NCBI GenBank assembly: GCA_031382215.1
Contig: JANMYQ010000062.1
Location: forward strand, 1 to 16,648
Source of the DNA: LGRD01 sp031382215
GTDB taxonomy: Bacteria; Pseudomonadota; Gammaproteobacteria; Burkholderiales; Burkholderiaceae_C
Reading direction: 5' to 3'
DNA: 16,648 nucleotides
The translations under genes were made by a program, and so were the position numbers. Below the pieces are notes generated by a model. That model did no database searches. It worked only from the letters and a program-made list of their open reading frames with translations, and was not told the origin of the DNA. Shown piece by piece: positions 7,024 through 13,740 of the stretch (the first letter of the stretch is position 1; each line of letters begins with the position of its first letter).

Positions 7024-8244
7024 ATGACCGCTCGCCGCACCCCTTCAGCCGACCTCCCGCGCCGCACCGTCGTCCAGGCCCTGGCCGCCGCGCCGGTGGC
7101 GCTGGCCTTCCCGTCCATCGTGCGCGCCCAGGCCGCGCCGGTGAAGATCGGGTACACGATGGCGCGCACCGGCCCGTGGACGACCGGCGCGCAGGTCAGC
7201 CAGGAGCCCAACTACCTGCTCTGGGCCGAGCAGCAGAACGCCGCCGGCGGCCTGAACGTGAAGGGCACGAAGCGGCCGATCGAGCTGATCAGCTCCGACG
7301 ACCGCAGCGACATCGAGACCTGCGTGCGCACCTACGAGAAGCTGATGGGCAGCGACAAGGTCGACCTGATCCTGCCGCCCTGGGGCAGCAACGCCAACTT
7401 TGCGGTCGCGCCGCTGGCGAATCGATTCGGCTACCCGTTCCTGGCCCCCACCGCGCTCAGCCGCCGGCTGATCGAGATGAAGCTGCCGTACTTCTTCTTG
7501 ATGCTGCAGCAGCCCAAGCCGATGATGGACGCGCTGGTAGACATGCTCAAGGCCAGCGGCGCCAAGACGATGGCCGTGGTCTACGTCGACGACCTGTTCG
7601 GCCTGGAGAACTACGCCGCGCTGAAGGTGGCGGTGGCGGGCAGCGGCATCTCGATCGTCGAGGACAAGAGCTACCCCCTGGGCGTGAAGGACCTGAGCCC
7701 GGTGCTGCGCTCGATGAAGGACAAGAACCCCGACGCGTTCGTGGGCCTGACCTACCCGCCCGACACCATCCTGGCCAGCAAGCAGAGCAAAGAGATCGGT
7801 TTCAACCCGAAGTTCTTCTACGCGAGCGTGGGGACCGCGTTCCAGCTCTACCGCAATGTGATGGGCGCCGGCGCCGAGGGCGTGCTCGGCATGGGCTCGT
7901 GGAACGGCAAGACCAGCCCGGGTGCCAAGGCCTACTTCGACGCCCACGTGAAGAAGTTCGGCGCCGCCAAGGAGCCCGACCGCTGGGCCAGCGGCGCGAC
8001 CTGGGCGGGTCTGGAGATCCTGACCGCCGCCGTCGGCAAGGCCGGGCTGGACCGCAAGGCGATCCGCGACTACGTGGCGGGCACCGAGCACAACACCATC
8101 CTCGGCAAGATCAAGTTCGCCGGCAGCGAGAACGTGGGCACGCCCGGCGCGGTGAGCCAGTGGCAGAAGGGCGAGTTCGAGGTGGTGTGGCCGAAGGCCG
8201 TCGCGACCGCGCCGCTGGTGGCGGCCAAGCCGGCCTGGGTCTGA
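7024..8244 (+). CDS. ABC transporter substrate-binding protein (LivK-like, HAAT family)
   Basis: 406 residues, the periplasmic receptor of a branched-chain-amino-acid-type ABC importer. The N-terminal signal has a twin arginine (LPRRTVVQAL, Arg13-Arg14), a hydrophobic stretch and a likely cleavage after ARAQA-type text near residue 37; Tat export is possible, Sec not excluded. The mature part is a type I periplasmic binding fold: VKIGYTMARTGPW strand, QNAAGGLNVKG loop, LISSDDRSD, DLILPPWGSN and FLAPTA hinge segments. GGAG at 7014-7017 supports ATG 7024. It is the first gene of the operon, 24 bp before livH. This family binds amino acids but also aromatic acids, amides and urea; the neighbouring aldehyde dehydrogenase and FeaR-like regulator point to an aromatic or related organic ligand, which is inference. 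Confidence 0.93.
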   Translation: MTARRTPSADLPRRTVVQALAAAPVALAFPSIVRAQAAPVKIGYTMARTGPWTTGAQVSQEPNYLLWAEQQNAAGGLNVKGTKRPIELISSDDRSDIETCVRTYEKLMGSDKVDLILPPWGSNANFAVAPLANRFGYPFLAPTALSRRLIEMKLPYFFLMLQQPKPMMDALVDMLKASGAKTMAVVYVDDLFGLENYAALKVAVAGSGISIVEDKSYPLGVKDLSPVLRSMKDKNPDAFVGLTYPPDTILASKQSKEIGFNPKFFYASVGTAFQLYRNVMGAGAEGVLGMGSWNGKTSPGAKAYFDAHVKKFGAAKEPDRWASGATWAGLEILTAAVGKAGLDRKAIRDYVAGTEHNTILGKIKFAGSENVGTPGAVSQWQKGEFEVVWPKAVATAPLVAAKPAWV

Positions 8245-8268
8245 CGCGAGTCTGATGCGTAGCGGGAG

Positions 8269-9159
8269 ATGACAGCAGGTGCCTGGGCTGAACTGATCGC
8301 TTCCGGTTTGATCACCGGGGGCGTGTACGCGCTCGTCGCGCTGGGCCTGAACCTGCAGTACGGGCTGATGCGCATCCTGAACATCGCGCATGGCGAGTTC
8401 CTGATGGTCGGCGCGTTCATCACCTGGACGGCGCAGACCTCGCTCGGGCCGACCTTCCCGTTCATGCCGCTGTTGATGGTGCCGATCTCGTTCGCGCTGC
8501 TGATGGCGCTCGGCCTGGCGATCCACCGCCTGGTGTTCCGCCGCCTCACGCGCACCAGCCCCAACCTCGACATCTTCGAAGCGCGCGGCCTGATGGTCAG
8601 CTTCGGGCTGATGTTCCTGGTGCAGAACTTCGCGCAATTGCTGTGGGGCGGCGACCTGCGCGGTTACGACTTCATGGCCGAGCCGGTCGCCATCGGCGGT
8701 GCGCAGTTCGCTGCCAACAAACTGCTGCTGCTGGCGCTGGCGCTGGCCTTCAGCACCGCGCTGATCGTGGTGCTGCGCAAGACGCTGTACGGCAAGGGCG
8801 TGCGCGCGCTGATGCAGTCGCCCACCGGCGCGCAACTGGTGGGCATCGACACCGAACGGCTGCACCCGCTGATGTTCGGCATCGGCCTGGGGCTCTCAGG
8901 CGTGGCGGGTTGCCTGCTGTCGATGACCTACACGATCTCGCCGTCGATGGGCGAGCCCTACACCGTGACGGCGCTGATCGTGATCACGCTGGGCGGCTTC
9001 GGCAGCATGGCCGGCGCGCTGGTGGGCGGGCTGGCGCTCGGCGTGATCGAGGCGGTGGGCATGCATTTCACGAGCCCGTCGCTGAAGTCGCTGCTGTCGT
9101 ACGGGATCTTCATCGCGGTGCTGTTGTGGCGGCCGAACGGACTGTTCACGCGCAAATGA
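8269..9159 (+). CDS. livH: ABC transporter permease, LivH type
   Basis: 296 residues, inner-membrane permease of the HAAT importer. The N-terminal text ASGLITGGVYALVALGLNLQ followed by GLMRILNIAHGEFLMVGAF is diagnostic of LivH. About eight hydrophobic helices follow. The cytoplasmic coupling loop near residues 180-200 reads GAQLVGIDTERLHPLMF and is followed by GLSGVAG, the LivH counterpart of the EAA loop. Length is normal for LivH (about 290-310). The start is ATG 8269; GGGAG directly abuts it, so the ribosome binding spacing is unusually short, yet no better in-frame start lies upstream. It should pair with LivM to form the membrane channel. Confidence 0.93.
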   Translation: MTAGAWAELIASGLITGGVYALVALGLNLQYGLMRILNIAHGEFLMVGAFITWTAQTSLGPTFPFMPLLMVPISFALLMALGLAIHRLVFRRLTRTSPNLDIFEARGLMVSFGLMFLVQNFAQLLWGGDLRGYDFMAEPVAIGGAQFAANKLLLLALALAFSTALIVVLRKTLYGKGVRALMQSPTGAQLVGIDTERLHPLMFGIGLGLSGVAGCLLSMTYTISPSMGEPYTVTALIVITLGGFGSMAGALVGGLALGVIEAVGMHFTSPSLKSLLSYGIFIAVLLWRPNGLFTRK

Positions 9160-9169
9160 GCACCCGGAA

Positions 9170-10150
9170 ATGAAACTTGCACCGATGAAGAGAGACCTGC
9201 TCGTCCTGTTCGGCCTGACCGGCTGGGCCCTGGCGGTGCCGCACTATGGCAGCGAGTTTGCCGTGTCGATGGCACTCACCTGCTTGATGTACGCGGCGCT
9301 GTCGTCGAGCTGGGGTCTGTTCTGCGGCAGCACGCGCTACCTGTCGCTGGCGACCTCGGCCTTCTTCGGCATCGGCGCGTATGTCAGCGCGCTGGTGCTG
9401 GAGCAAGTGTCGTGGTTCGCGGCAATTGGGCTGGGCGCGCTCATCGCCGCCGGCGTGGCGGTGGTGATGGGCGCCGCGGTGCTGCACTTGCGTGGCACCT
9501 ATTTCGCCGTGCTGACCTTCGGCATGACCGAGCTGATCCGCCACGCCATCACCTACTGGGAGAAGCAGGTCACCGGCACCGTCGGCCGCGTGCTCACGGT
9601 GGTGCCCGAGCGCGACACGATCTACCTGACGGTGCTGGGCCTGGCGGTGGCCGCAGTGCTGGTGTCCATCGTCATGCGGCGCAGCCGCTTCGGCCTGGCG
9701 ATGGCCGGCATCGGCGCCGACGAACAACGTGCGCAGACGCTGGGCGTGAACACGCGCCTGGTCAAGATCGGCGGCTTTGCGCTGACGGCCGCGTTCGCCG
9801 GCGCGGTGGGCGCGGCGATGAGCGTGCGCTGGACCTACATCGACCCGCACACGGTGTTCAACCCCTTCATCGGCTTCCAGACCGTGCTGATCGCGCTGAT
9901 CGGCGGCGCGGCCACCCTGTGGGGCCCGTTGATCGCCGCGGTGGTGTTCAGCCTGCTCGCCGAAACGCTGCGGCTGCAGGTGCCGCAGCTCTACATGATG
10001 TCGCTCGGGCTGCTGCTGATCCTGTGCGTGCTGTACCTGCCGGGTGGCCTCGCCTCGCTGCGCCGCCAGACCTTCACGATGTGGCGCGACGACGTGCGTG
10101 CCTGGTGGCGCGAGCTGACCCGGCGCGATGCCAAGAAGGCCGCGACATGA
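9170..10150 (+). CDS. livM: ABC transporter permease, LivM type
   Basis: 326 residues, second inner-membrane permease of the importer. Recognisable LivM segments are LSLATSAFFGIGAYVSALVL, HLRGTYFAVLTFGMTELIR, and the coupling loop near residues 180-205 with IGADEQRAQTLGVNTRLVKI followed by ALTAAFAGAVGAAM. Membrane helices cover most of the protein; the C-terminal 30 residues are polar and charged (WRDDVRAWWRELTRRDAKK). The first ATG (9170) is 10 bp after the livH stop with only GGAAA upstream; an in-frame ATG at 9185 is the alternative. The stop TGA (10148-10150) overlaps an ATG at 10147, which opens a 26-codon mini-ORF ending at the livG start. Confidence 0.93.
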   Translation: MKLAPMKRDLLVLFGLTGWALAVPHYGSEFAVSMALTCLMYAALSSSWGLFCGSTRYLSLATSAFFGIGAYVSALVLEQVSWFAAIGLGALIAAGVAVVMGAAVLHLRGTYFAVLTFGMTELIRHAITYWEKQVTGTVGRVLTVVPERDTIYLTVLGLAVAAVLVSIVMRRSRFGLAMAGIGADEQRAQTLGVNTRLVKIGGFALTAAFAGAVGAAMSVRWTYIDPHTVFNPFIGFQTVLIALIGGAATLWGPLIAAVVFSLLAETLRLQVPQLYMMSLGLLLILCVLYLPGGLASLRRQTFTMWRDDVRAWWRELTRRDAKKAAT

Positions 10151-10229
10151 ACCGGGCCCCCATGCTCACTTCGTTCGCTGCCCCCCGGGGGGGCGCTCAC
10201 GGCCTTGGGGCGGCCCGGCGGCCATGAAC
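10146..10229. repeat. GC-rich palindromic intergenic repeat inserted between livM and livG, flanked by a 7-bp direct repeat
   Basis: The segment 10153-10222 has the look of a dispersed intergenic element common in Comamonadaceae-like genomes (CCCCCATGCTCACTTCGTTC, then CTGCCCCCCGGGGGGGC, then GGCCTTGGGGCGGCCCGG). It contains a near-perfect palindrome at 10180-10194, and outer arms CGGGCC-CCC and GGGGCGGCCCG can pair imperfectly. CATGAAC occurs on both sides, at 10146-10152 and 10223-10229. Removing one copy plus the insert would rejoin the livM stop and the livG start as an ATGA overlap. The repeat identity is from memory of such sequences, not a search. Confidence 0.6.
10147..10227 (+). other. 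26-codon mini-ORF bridging livM and livG
   Basis: ATG at 10147 overlaps the livM stop as ATGA. The frame runs through the palindromic repeat without a stop and ends at TGA 10225-10227, which itself overlaps the livG ATG (10224) as ATGA. The peptide is low complexity and unlikely to matter; the ORF may hand terminating ribosomes from livM to livG. Translation is inferred from the two overlaps only. Confidence 0.35.
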
Positions 10230-10970
10230 GGCCACCCGCTGCTCGAGGCCCGCGAGGTCACGGTGCGCTTCGGCGGCCTGACGGCGGTGGATGGCGTCAG
10301 CGCGGCGTTCGCGCCCGGCGAATTGGTGGGCATCATCGGCCCGAACGGCGCCGGCAAGACGACCTTCTTCAATGCGCTGTCGGGCGTGATCGAGCCGACG
10401 GCCGGTGAACTCTTTGCAATGGGCACGCGCCTGACGGGTGCCTCGCCGCACCGCTTTGCGCAGCAGGGCATCGCGCGCACCTTCCAGACGCCACGCGTGT
10501 TCGCCGAGCTGAGCGTGGCGGCGAACATCGCCTTCGGGCTGGAGTTCGCCGGCCGCAAGCGGCAGGGCTCGTGGCTGTTGAAGGACGAAGCGAGCATTCT
10601 GAATCTGATCGGCCTGGCCGCGCTGGCAGCGTTGCCGGCCGGCGCGATCACCCCATCGCAGCAGCGCCTGCTCGAGATCGGCATGGCGCTGGCGACGCGG
10701 CCCAAGCTGCTGCTGCTCGACGAAGTGGCCGCCGGCCTGACCGAGAACGAGGTCGAGACGATGGCGCAGCTGATCCGCCGCCTGCGCGACGAGCTCGACA
10801 TCACCGTGATCTGGATCGAACACGCGGTGACGACCTTGCTGCAGCACGTGGAGCGCGTGATCGTGCTGCACCAGGGCCGCAAAATCGCCGACGGCACACC
10901 GGCCGAGGTGGTGCGCAATGCCGAGGTGGTCGAGGCCTACCTGGGCGACGAAATGGTGGAAACGGCATGA
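10224..10970 (+). CDS. livG: ABC transporter ATP-binding protein, LivG type
   Basis: 248 residues, one of the two cytoplasmic ATPases of the importer. Walker A is GPNGAGKT (39-46), the Q loop is ARTFQTPRVF (Gln88), Walker B is LLLLDE (162-167) and the switch His is in WIEH (His200). The ABC signature is unusual: where LSYGQ/LSGGQ is expected it reads ITPSQQRLLEI (142-152), lacking the glycine. Related LivG branches also carry LTxAG-type variants, so this need not be inactivating. The start is taken as ATG 10224, right before the conserved PLLEAREVTVRFGG; an in-frame ATG at 10128 would lie inside livM. Its stop overlaps an ATG at 10967 that opens a 5-codon ORF ending at the livF start. Confidence 0.92.
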   Translation: MNGHPLLEAREVTVRFGGLTAVDGVSAAFAPGELVGIIGPNGAGKTTFFNALSGVIEPTAGELFAMGTRLTGASPHRFAQQGIARTFQTPRVFAELSVAANIAFGLEFAGRKRQGSWLLKDEASILNLIGLAALAALPAGAITPSQQRLLEIGMALATRPKLLLLDEVAAGLTENEVETMAQLIRRLRDELDITVIWIEHAVTTLLQHVERVIVLHQGRKIADGTPAEVVRNAEVVEAYLGDEMVETA

Positions 10971-10986
10971 AGACGGCAGCATGAAG
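10965..10986 (+). repeat. Short tandem duplication creating a 5-codon ORF between livG and livF
   Basis: GCATGAAG occurs at 10965-10972 and 10979-10986, within a longer imperfect duplication (ACGGCATGAAG then ACGGCAGCATGAAG). The first ATG (10967) overlaps the livG stop, reads MKTAA, and stops at 10982-10984, overlapping the livF ATG at 10981. The arrangement mirrors that at the livM-livG junction. Confidence 0.5.
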
Positions 10987-13233
10987 AACGACATCGAAGC
11001 CGCGCTCGACCGCAAGCTCGCGCACCTGAAGGTCGAGGGGCTGTGTGCCGGCTACGGCGGCTTTATGGTGCTGCGCGACCTGACGCTTGAAGCTCGGCCC
11101 GGCCTCACGGTGATCCTGGGCCCGAACGGCGCCGGCAAGACCACGCTGCTGAAGGCGATCGTCGGGTTGATCCCGCGCGCCGGCACACTGCGGCTGGACG
11201 GCGAAGAGATCGAGACCGACGCCAAGACCTCGGCCATCGTTCAGCGCGGCATCACGCTCGTGCCTGAGGGCCGCCAACTGTTCCCGCAGATGACGGTGGC
11301 CGAGAACCTCGAACTTGGCGGCTGGCTCGTGCCACCGGCCGAACGCGCACGGCGGCTGGAACTGGCTTTCCAGGACTTCCCAAAACTGGCAGAACGAGCC
11401 CGCCAACTGGCCGGCACGATGAGCGGCGGCGAGCAGCAGATGGTCGCCGTGGCGCGCGCGATGATGAGCGCGCCGCGCCTGCTGATGCTCGACGAACCGT
11501 CGCTCGGCCTGGCGCCGAAGATGGTCGTCGAACTGCTGGCCATCGCGCGCCGCATCGTCGATGCCGGCACGACAGTTTTAATGGTCGAGCAGAACGTGCG
11601 CAAGGCGCTTGCCGTGGCCGACCGCGGTTATGTGCTCGAACGCGGCCGGCTCGTCGCCAGCGGCCCGGCCTTCCTGCTCGCACGCTCCAGCGTCATCCGC
11701 CAGGCCTACCTCGGCAAGGCGGCGCGAACCTCCACCAGCTCAGCCTCGTCATTGAAGGAGAACACCTTGTCTGCCCAGTCCATCGATCTGTCCATGCTCA
11801 TCAACGGCCTGGCCGTTTCTGCCGAGAAAGGCGCCACCTTCGAGCGCCGCAACCCGCTCGACGGCAGCGTGGCCACGCGCGCGCCAGCGGCGAGCGAAGC
11901 TGACGCCGTTGCCGCCGTCGAAGCCGCCGCCGAAGCCTTCAAGACCTGGAGCCAGACGGGCCCGAACCAGCGCCGCATGCTGCTGCTGAAAGCGGCCGAC
12001 GCACTCGAAGCGAAAACGCCGAAGTTCATCGAGTCCGTGCCGGCCGAAACCGGTGCAACGGGAATGTGGGCCGGTTTCAACGTGATGCTGGCGGCCGGCA
12101 TGATCCGCGAGGCAGCGTCGCTGACGACGCAGATCGCCGGCGAGGTGATTCCGTCCGACGTGCCGGGCTCGCTCGCGATGGGCATGCGCCAGCCGGCGGG
12201 TGTGGTGCTGGGCATCGCGCCGTGGAACGCGCCGATCATCCTTGGCGTGCGCGCCATCGCCACGCCGCTGGCCTGCGGCAACACCGTGGTGCTAAAGGGC
12301 AGCGAGAACTGCCCGCGCACGCACCAGTTGATCGTCGAAGCCTTCCAGGACGCCGGCTTCCCGCCCGGCGTGGTGAACTACCTCACCAACGCGCCGGCTG
12401 ATGCCGGCAAGGTGGTCGAGGCGATGGTCGCGCACCCGGCGGTGCGGCGGGTCAACTTCACCGGCTCCACGCGCGTGGGCAAGCTCATCGCACTCACCTG
12501 CGCGAAGTACCTGAAGCCGGTCGTGCTTGAGCTGGGTGGCAAGGCGCCGCTGGTGATCCTGGACGACGCCGAACTCGACGACGCGGTGAACGCCGCCGCC
12601 TTCGGCGCGTTCGCGAACTCCGGGCAGATCTGCATGTCCACCGAACGCATCATCGTCGACCGCAAGATTGCCGACGACTTCGTCGCCCGCTTCGCCAAGA
12701 AGGCCAAAGGCCTGCCGCTGGGCGACCCGCGCAAGCCCGAGCCGGTGGTGCTGGGCTCGGTGATCGGCATGGGCACGGTGGAGCATTGCAACGCGCTCAT
12801 CGACGACGCGCTCGCCAAGGGCGCTAAGCTGCTGTGCGGCGGCAAGGCCGACAGCACATTGATGCCGGCCACGATCCTCGACCACGTGACGCCGAAGATG
12901 CGCATCTACCATGAAGAGACCTTCGGCCCGGTCAAGTGCGTCGTGCGCGTAGACGGTGTGGACGCCGCGGTGGACTGCGCGAACGACAACGAATACGGCC
13001 TGTCGGCGGCGGTGTTCGGCCGCGACATCGCACGCGCGCTGAACGTGGCGCGGCGCATCGAGTCCGGCATCTGCCACGTCAACGGCCCGACCGTGCACGA
13101 CGAAGCGCAAATGCCCTTCGGCGGCGTCAAGGGCAGCGGCATGGGCCGCTTCGGCGGCAAGGCCGGCGTGGCCGAGTTCACTGAACTGCGCTGGATCACG
13201 GTGCAGACAGGGCCGCGGCACTATCCGTTCTGA
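10981..13233 (+). CDS. livF: LivF-type ABC ATPase fused in frame to an aldehyde dehydrogenase
   Basis: One uninterrupted 750-residue frame from ATG 10981. Residues 1-246 are a complete LivF: Walker A GPNGAGKT (48-55), PEGRQLFPQMTVAENL (Q-loop region), signature TMSGGEQQ, Walker B LLMLDEPSLGL (Asp171-Glu172) and the VEQN that replaces the switch His in LivF proteins. LivF normally ends near AYLG, about residue 245. Here a 16-residue Ala/Ser/Thr-rich linker (AARTSTSSASSLKENT) follows and the frame continues into a full aldehyde dehydrogenase (residues 263-750). No stop codon separates them, so LivF cannot be made alone by ordinary termination. The linker codons also encode AAGGAG followed 6 nt later by TTG 11767, so the dehydrogenase can probably also start separately. 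Loss of a livF stop, a true bifunctional protein, or a sequencing error are the alternatives. Confidence 0.8.
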   Translation: MKNDIEAALDRKLAHLKVEGLCAGYGGFMVLRDLTLEARPGLTVILGPNGAGKTTLLKAIVGLIPRAGTLRLDGEEIETDAKTSAIVQRGITLVPEGRQLFPQMTVAENLELGGWLVPPAERARRLELAFQDFPKLAERARQLAGTMSGGEQQMVAVARAMMSAPRLLMLDEPSLGLAPKMVVELLAIARRIVDAGTTVLMVEQNVRKALAVADRGYVLERGRLVASGPAFLLARSSVIRQAYLGKAARTSTSSASSLKENTLSAQSIDLSMLINGLAVSAEKGATFERRNPLDGSVATRAPAASEADAVAAVEAAAEAFKTWSQTGPNQRRMLLLKAADALEAKTPKFIESVPAETGATGMWAGFNVMLAAGMIREAASLTTQIAGEVIPSDVPGSLAMGMRQPAGVVLGIAPWNAPIILGVRAIATPLACGNTVVLKGSENCPRTHQLIVEAFQDAGFPPGVVNYLTNAPADAGKVVEAMVAHPAVRRVNFTGSTRVGKLIALTCAKYLKPVVLELGGKAPLVILDDAELDDAVNAAAFGAFANSGQICMSTERIIVDRKIADDFVARFAKKAKGLPLGDPRKPEPVVLGSVIGMGTVEHCNALIDDALAKGAKLLCGGKADSTLMPATILDHVTPKMRIYHEETFGPVKCVVRVDGVDAAVDCANDNEYGLSAAVFGRDIARALNVARRIESGICHVNGPTVHDEAQMPFGGVKGSGMGRFGGKAGVAEFTELRWITVQTGPRHYPF
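11767..13233 (+). CDS. NAD(P)-dependent aldehyde dehydrogenase (vanillin/salicylaldehyde dehydrogenase-like), internal start
   Basis: 488 residues if started at TTG 11767, which has AAGGAG at 11755-11760, a near-ideal site. The beginning (SAQSIDLSMLINGLAV) matches the usual N-terminus of the family, arguing that this is the original start. It oxidises an aldehyde to its acid with NAD(P). Catalytic residues are all visible: Asn154 in APWN, FTGSTRVG (231-238) of the cofactor fold, general base Glu255 in LELGGK, nucleophile Cys289 in GQIC, Glu384 in EETFGP. The ending PTVHDEAQMPFGGVKGSG and PRHYPF is typical of the vanillin, benzaldehyde and salicylaldehyde dehydrogenase branch. Exact substrate is not readable. 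It lies in the same frame as LivF and shares its stop, so it may be made both as a fusion domain and alone. Confidence 0.88.
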   Translation: MSAQSIDLSMLINGLAVSAEKGATFERRNPLDGSVATRAPAASEADAVAAVEAAAEAFKTWSQTGPNQRRMLLLKAADALEAKTPKFIESVPAETGATGMWAGFNVMLAAGMIREAASLTTQIAGEVIPSDVPGSLAMGMRQPAGVVLGIAPWNAPIILGVRAIATPLACGNTVVLKGSENCPRTHQLIVEAFQDAGFPPGVVNYLTNAPADAGKVVEAMVAHPAVRRVNFTGSTRVGKLIALTCAKYLKPVVLELGGKAPLVILDDAELDDAVNAAAFGAFANSGQICMSTERIIVDRKIADDFVARFAKKAKGLPLGDPRKPEPVVLGSVIGMGTVEHCNALIDDALAKGAKLLCGGKADSTLMPATILDHVTPKMRIYHEETFGPVKCVVRVDGVDAAVDCANDNEYGLSAAVFGRDIARALNVARRIESGICHVNGPTVHDEAQMPFGGVKGSGMGRFGGKAGVAEFTELRWITVQTGPRHYPF

Positions 13234-13266
13234 GCGGCCGGGATGAAGCGGCCTGCAGCCGGCCGC
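13234..13266. terminator. Inverted repeat between convergent aldehyde dehydrogenase and GYD genes, candidate bidirectional terminator
   Basis: GCGGCCGG (13234-13241) and CCGGCCGC (13259-13266) form a perfect 8-bp GC stem with a 17-nt loop, starting at the base after the dehydrogenase stop and ending 5 bp before the GYD stop. No T run follows, so it is a weak or Rho-assisted candidate. Confidence 0.45.
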
Positions 13267-13271
13267 CACCC

Positions 13272-13562
13272 TCACTTCACGCTGGACACCAGCTTGCGCA
13301 TCTCGGTGATGGTGAAGCCGCGCAAGGTCTGAGTGCGCACATTGCCGAGCGCTCCCATCTTGAGATTGAGCGTCATCAGCGCATCCTCCGAGCCCTCGGT
13401 GACCATCACGATGTCATAGGCGCCAGTGGTCCAGTGCACGCTCTTCACTGCCACGCCCGCGGCCTCTGCAAGCGACTTGAAGGCTTCGAACCGGTCGGGT
13501 GAATCCTTGACCGCGCGCGCGCCCTGGTCGGTGAAGTTCGCCAATGTGATGTACGCAGGCAT
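13272..13562 (-). CDS. GYD domain-containing protein
   Basis: 96 residues, cytoplasmic, no signal peptide. The start at 13562 is preferred over an in-frame ATG at 13580 because AAGGAG (minus strand, 13574-13569) precedes it by 6 nt and the conserved PAYITLANFTDQG begins directly after. The GYD family text is clear: FTDQGARAVKDSPDR, then GVAVKSVHWTTGAYDIVMV with the namesake (G)-Y-D, then LGNVRTQTLRGFT. The fold is a ferredoxin-like dimeric barrel; no enzymatic role is established for the family. It is convergent with the aldehyde dehydrogenase and lies downstream of nothing else on its strand that is closely spaced, so it is probably monocistronic. Confidence 0.88.
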   Translation of the reverse strand: MPAYITLANFTDQGARAVKDSPDRFEAFKSLAEAAGVAVKSVHWTTGAYDIVMVTEGSEDALMTLNLKMGALGNVRTQTLRGFTITEMRKLVSSVK

Positions 13563-13713
13563 ACCGTGCTCCTTCGCCACGCCGCGGCGTGGCGCGTGTC
13601 GACGGTCTCAAGGTCATGTTGCCGCGGTGCCAGGCAAGGCCGCCAGTGTCCGGCCCCGAGCGATTCGGGTCCGCCGCTCGATCAAGCGTAGCTCGCGCGG
13701 CACGGAATTCAAC

Positions 13714-13735
13714 CCGCCCGGCGCGCAGCGGGCGG
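13714..13735 (-). terminator. GC hairpin downstream of the Ig-repeat protein gene
   Basis: CCGCCCG (13714-13720) and CGGGCGG (13729-13735) form a perfect 7-bp stem with an 8-nt loop, 5 bp past the stop codon at 13741. On the minus strand it is followed by GTTGAATT, not a true U tract. It is a candidate terminator by position only. Confidence 0.4.
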
Positions 13736-13740
13736 CTCGA

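Noticed and set aside
7045..8865. A 606-codon antisense frame opposite the binding protein and livH
   Set aside because: Composition is Gln/His/Arg/Ala-rich with no recognisable motif; it is the GC-driven antisense shadow of two well-supported genes.
10128..10223. A start for LivG at ATG 10128 inside livM
   Set aside because: It would translate the intergenic repeat into a Pro/Arg-rich leader not found in LivG; ATG 10224 fits the family start.
13563..13580. Upstream ATG 13580 as the GYD protein start
   Set aside because: The six extra residues are encoded over the Shine-Dalgarno AAGGAG that serves ATG 13562.
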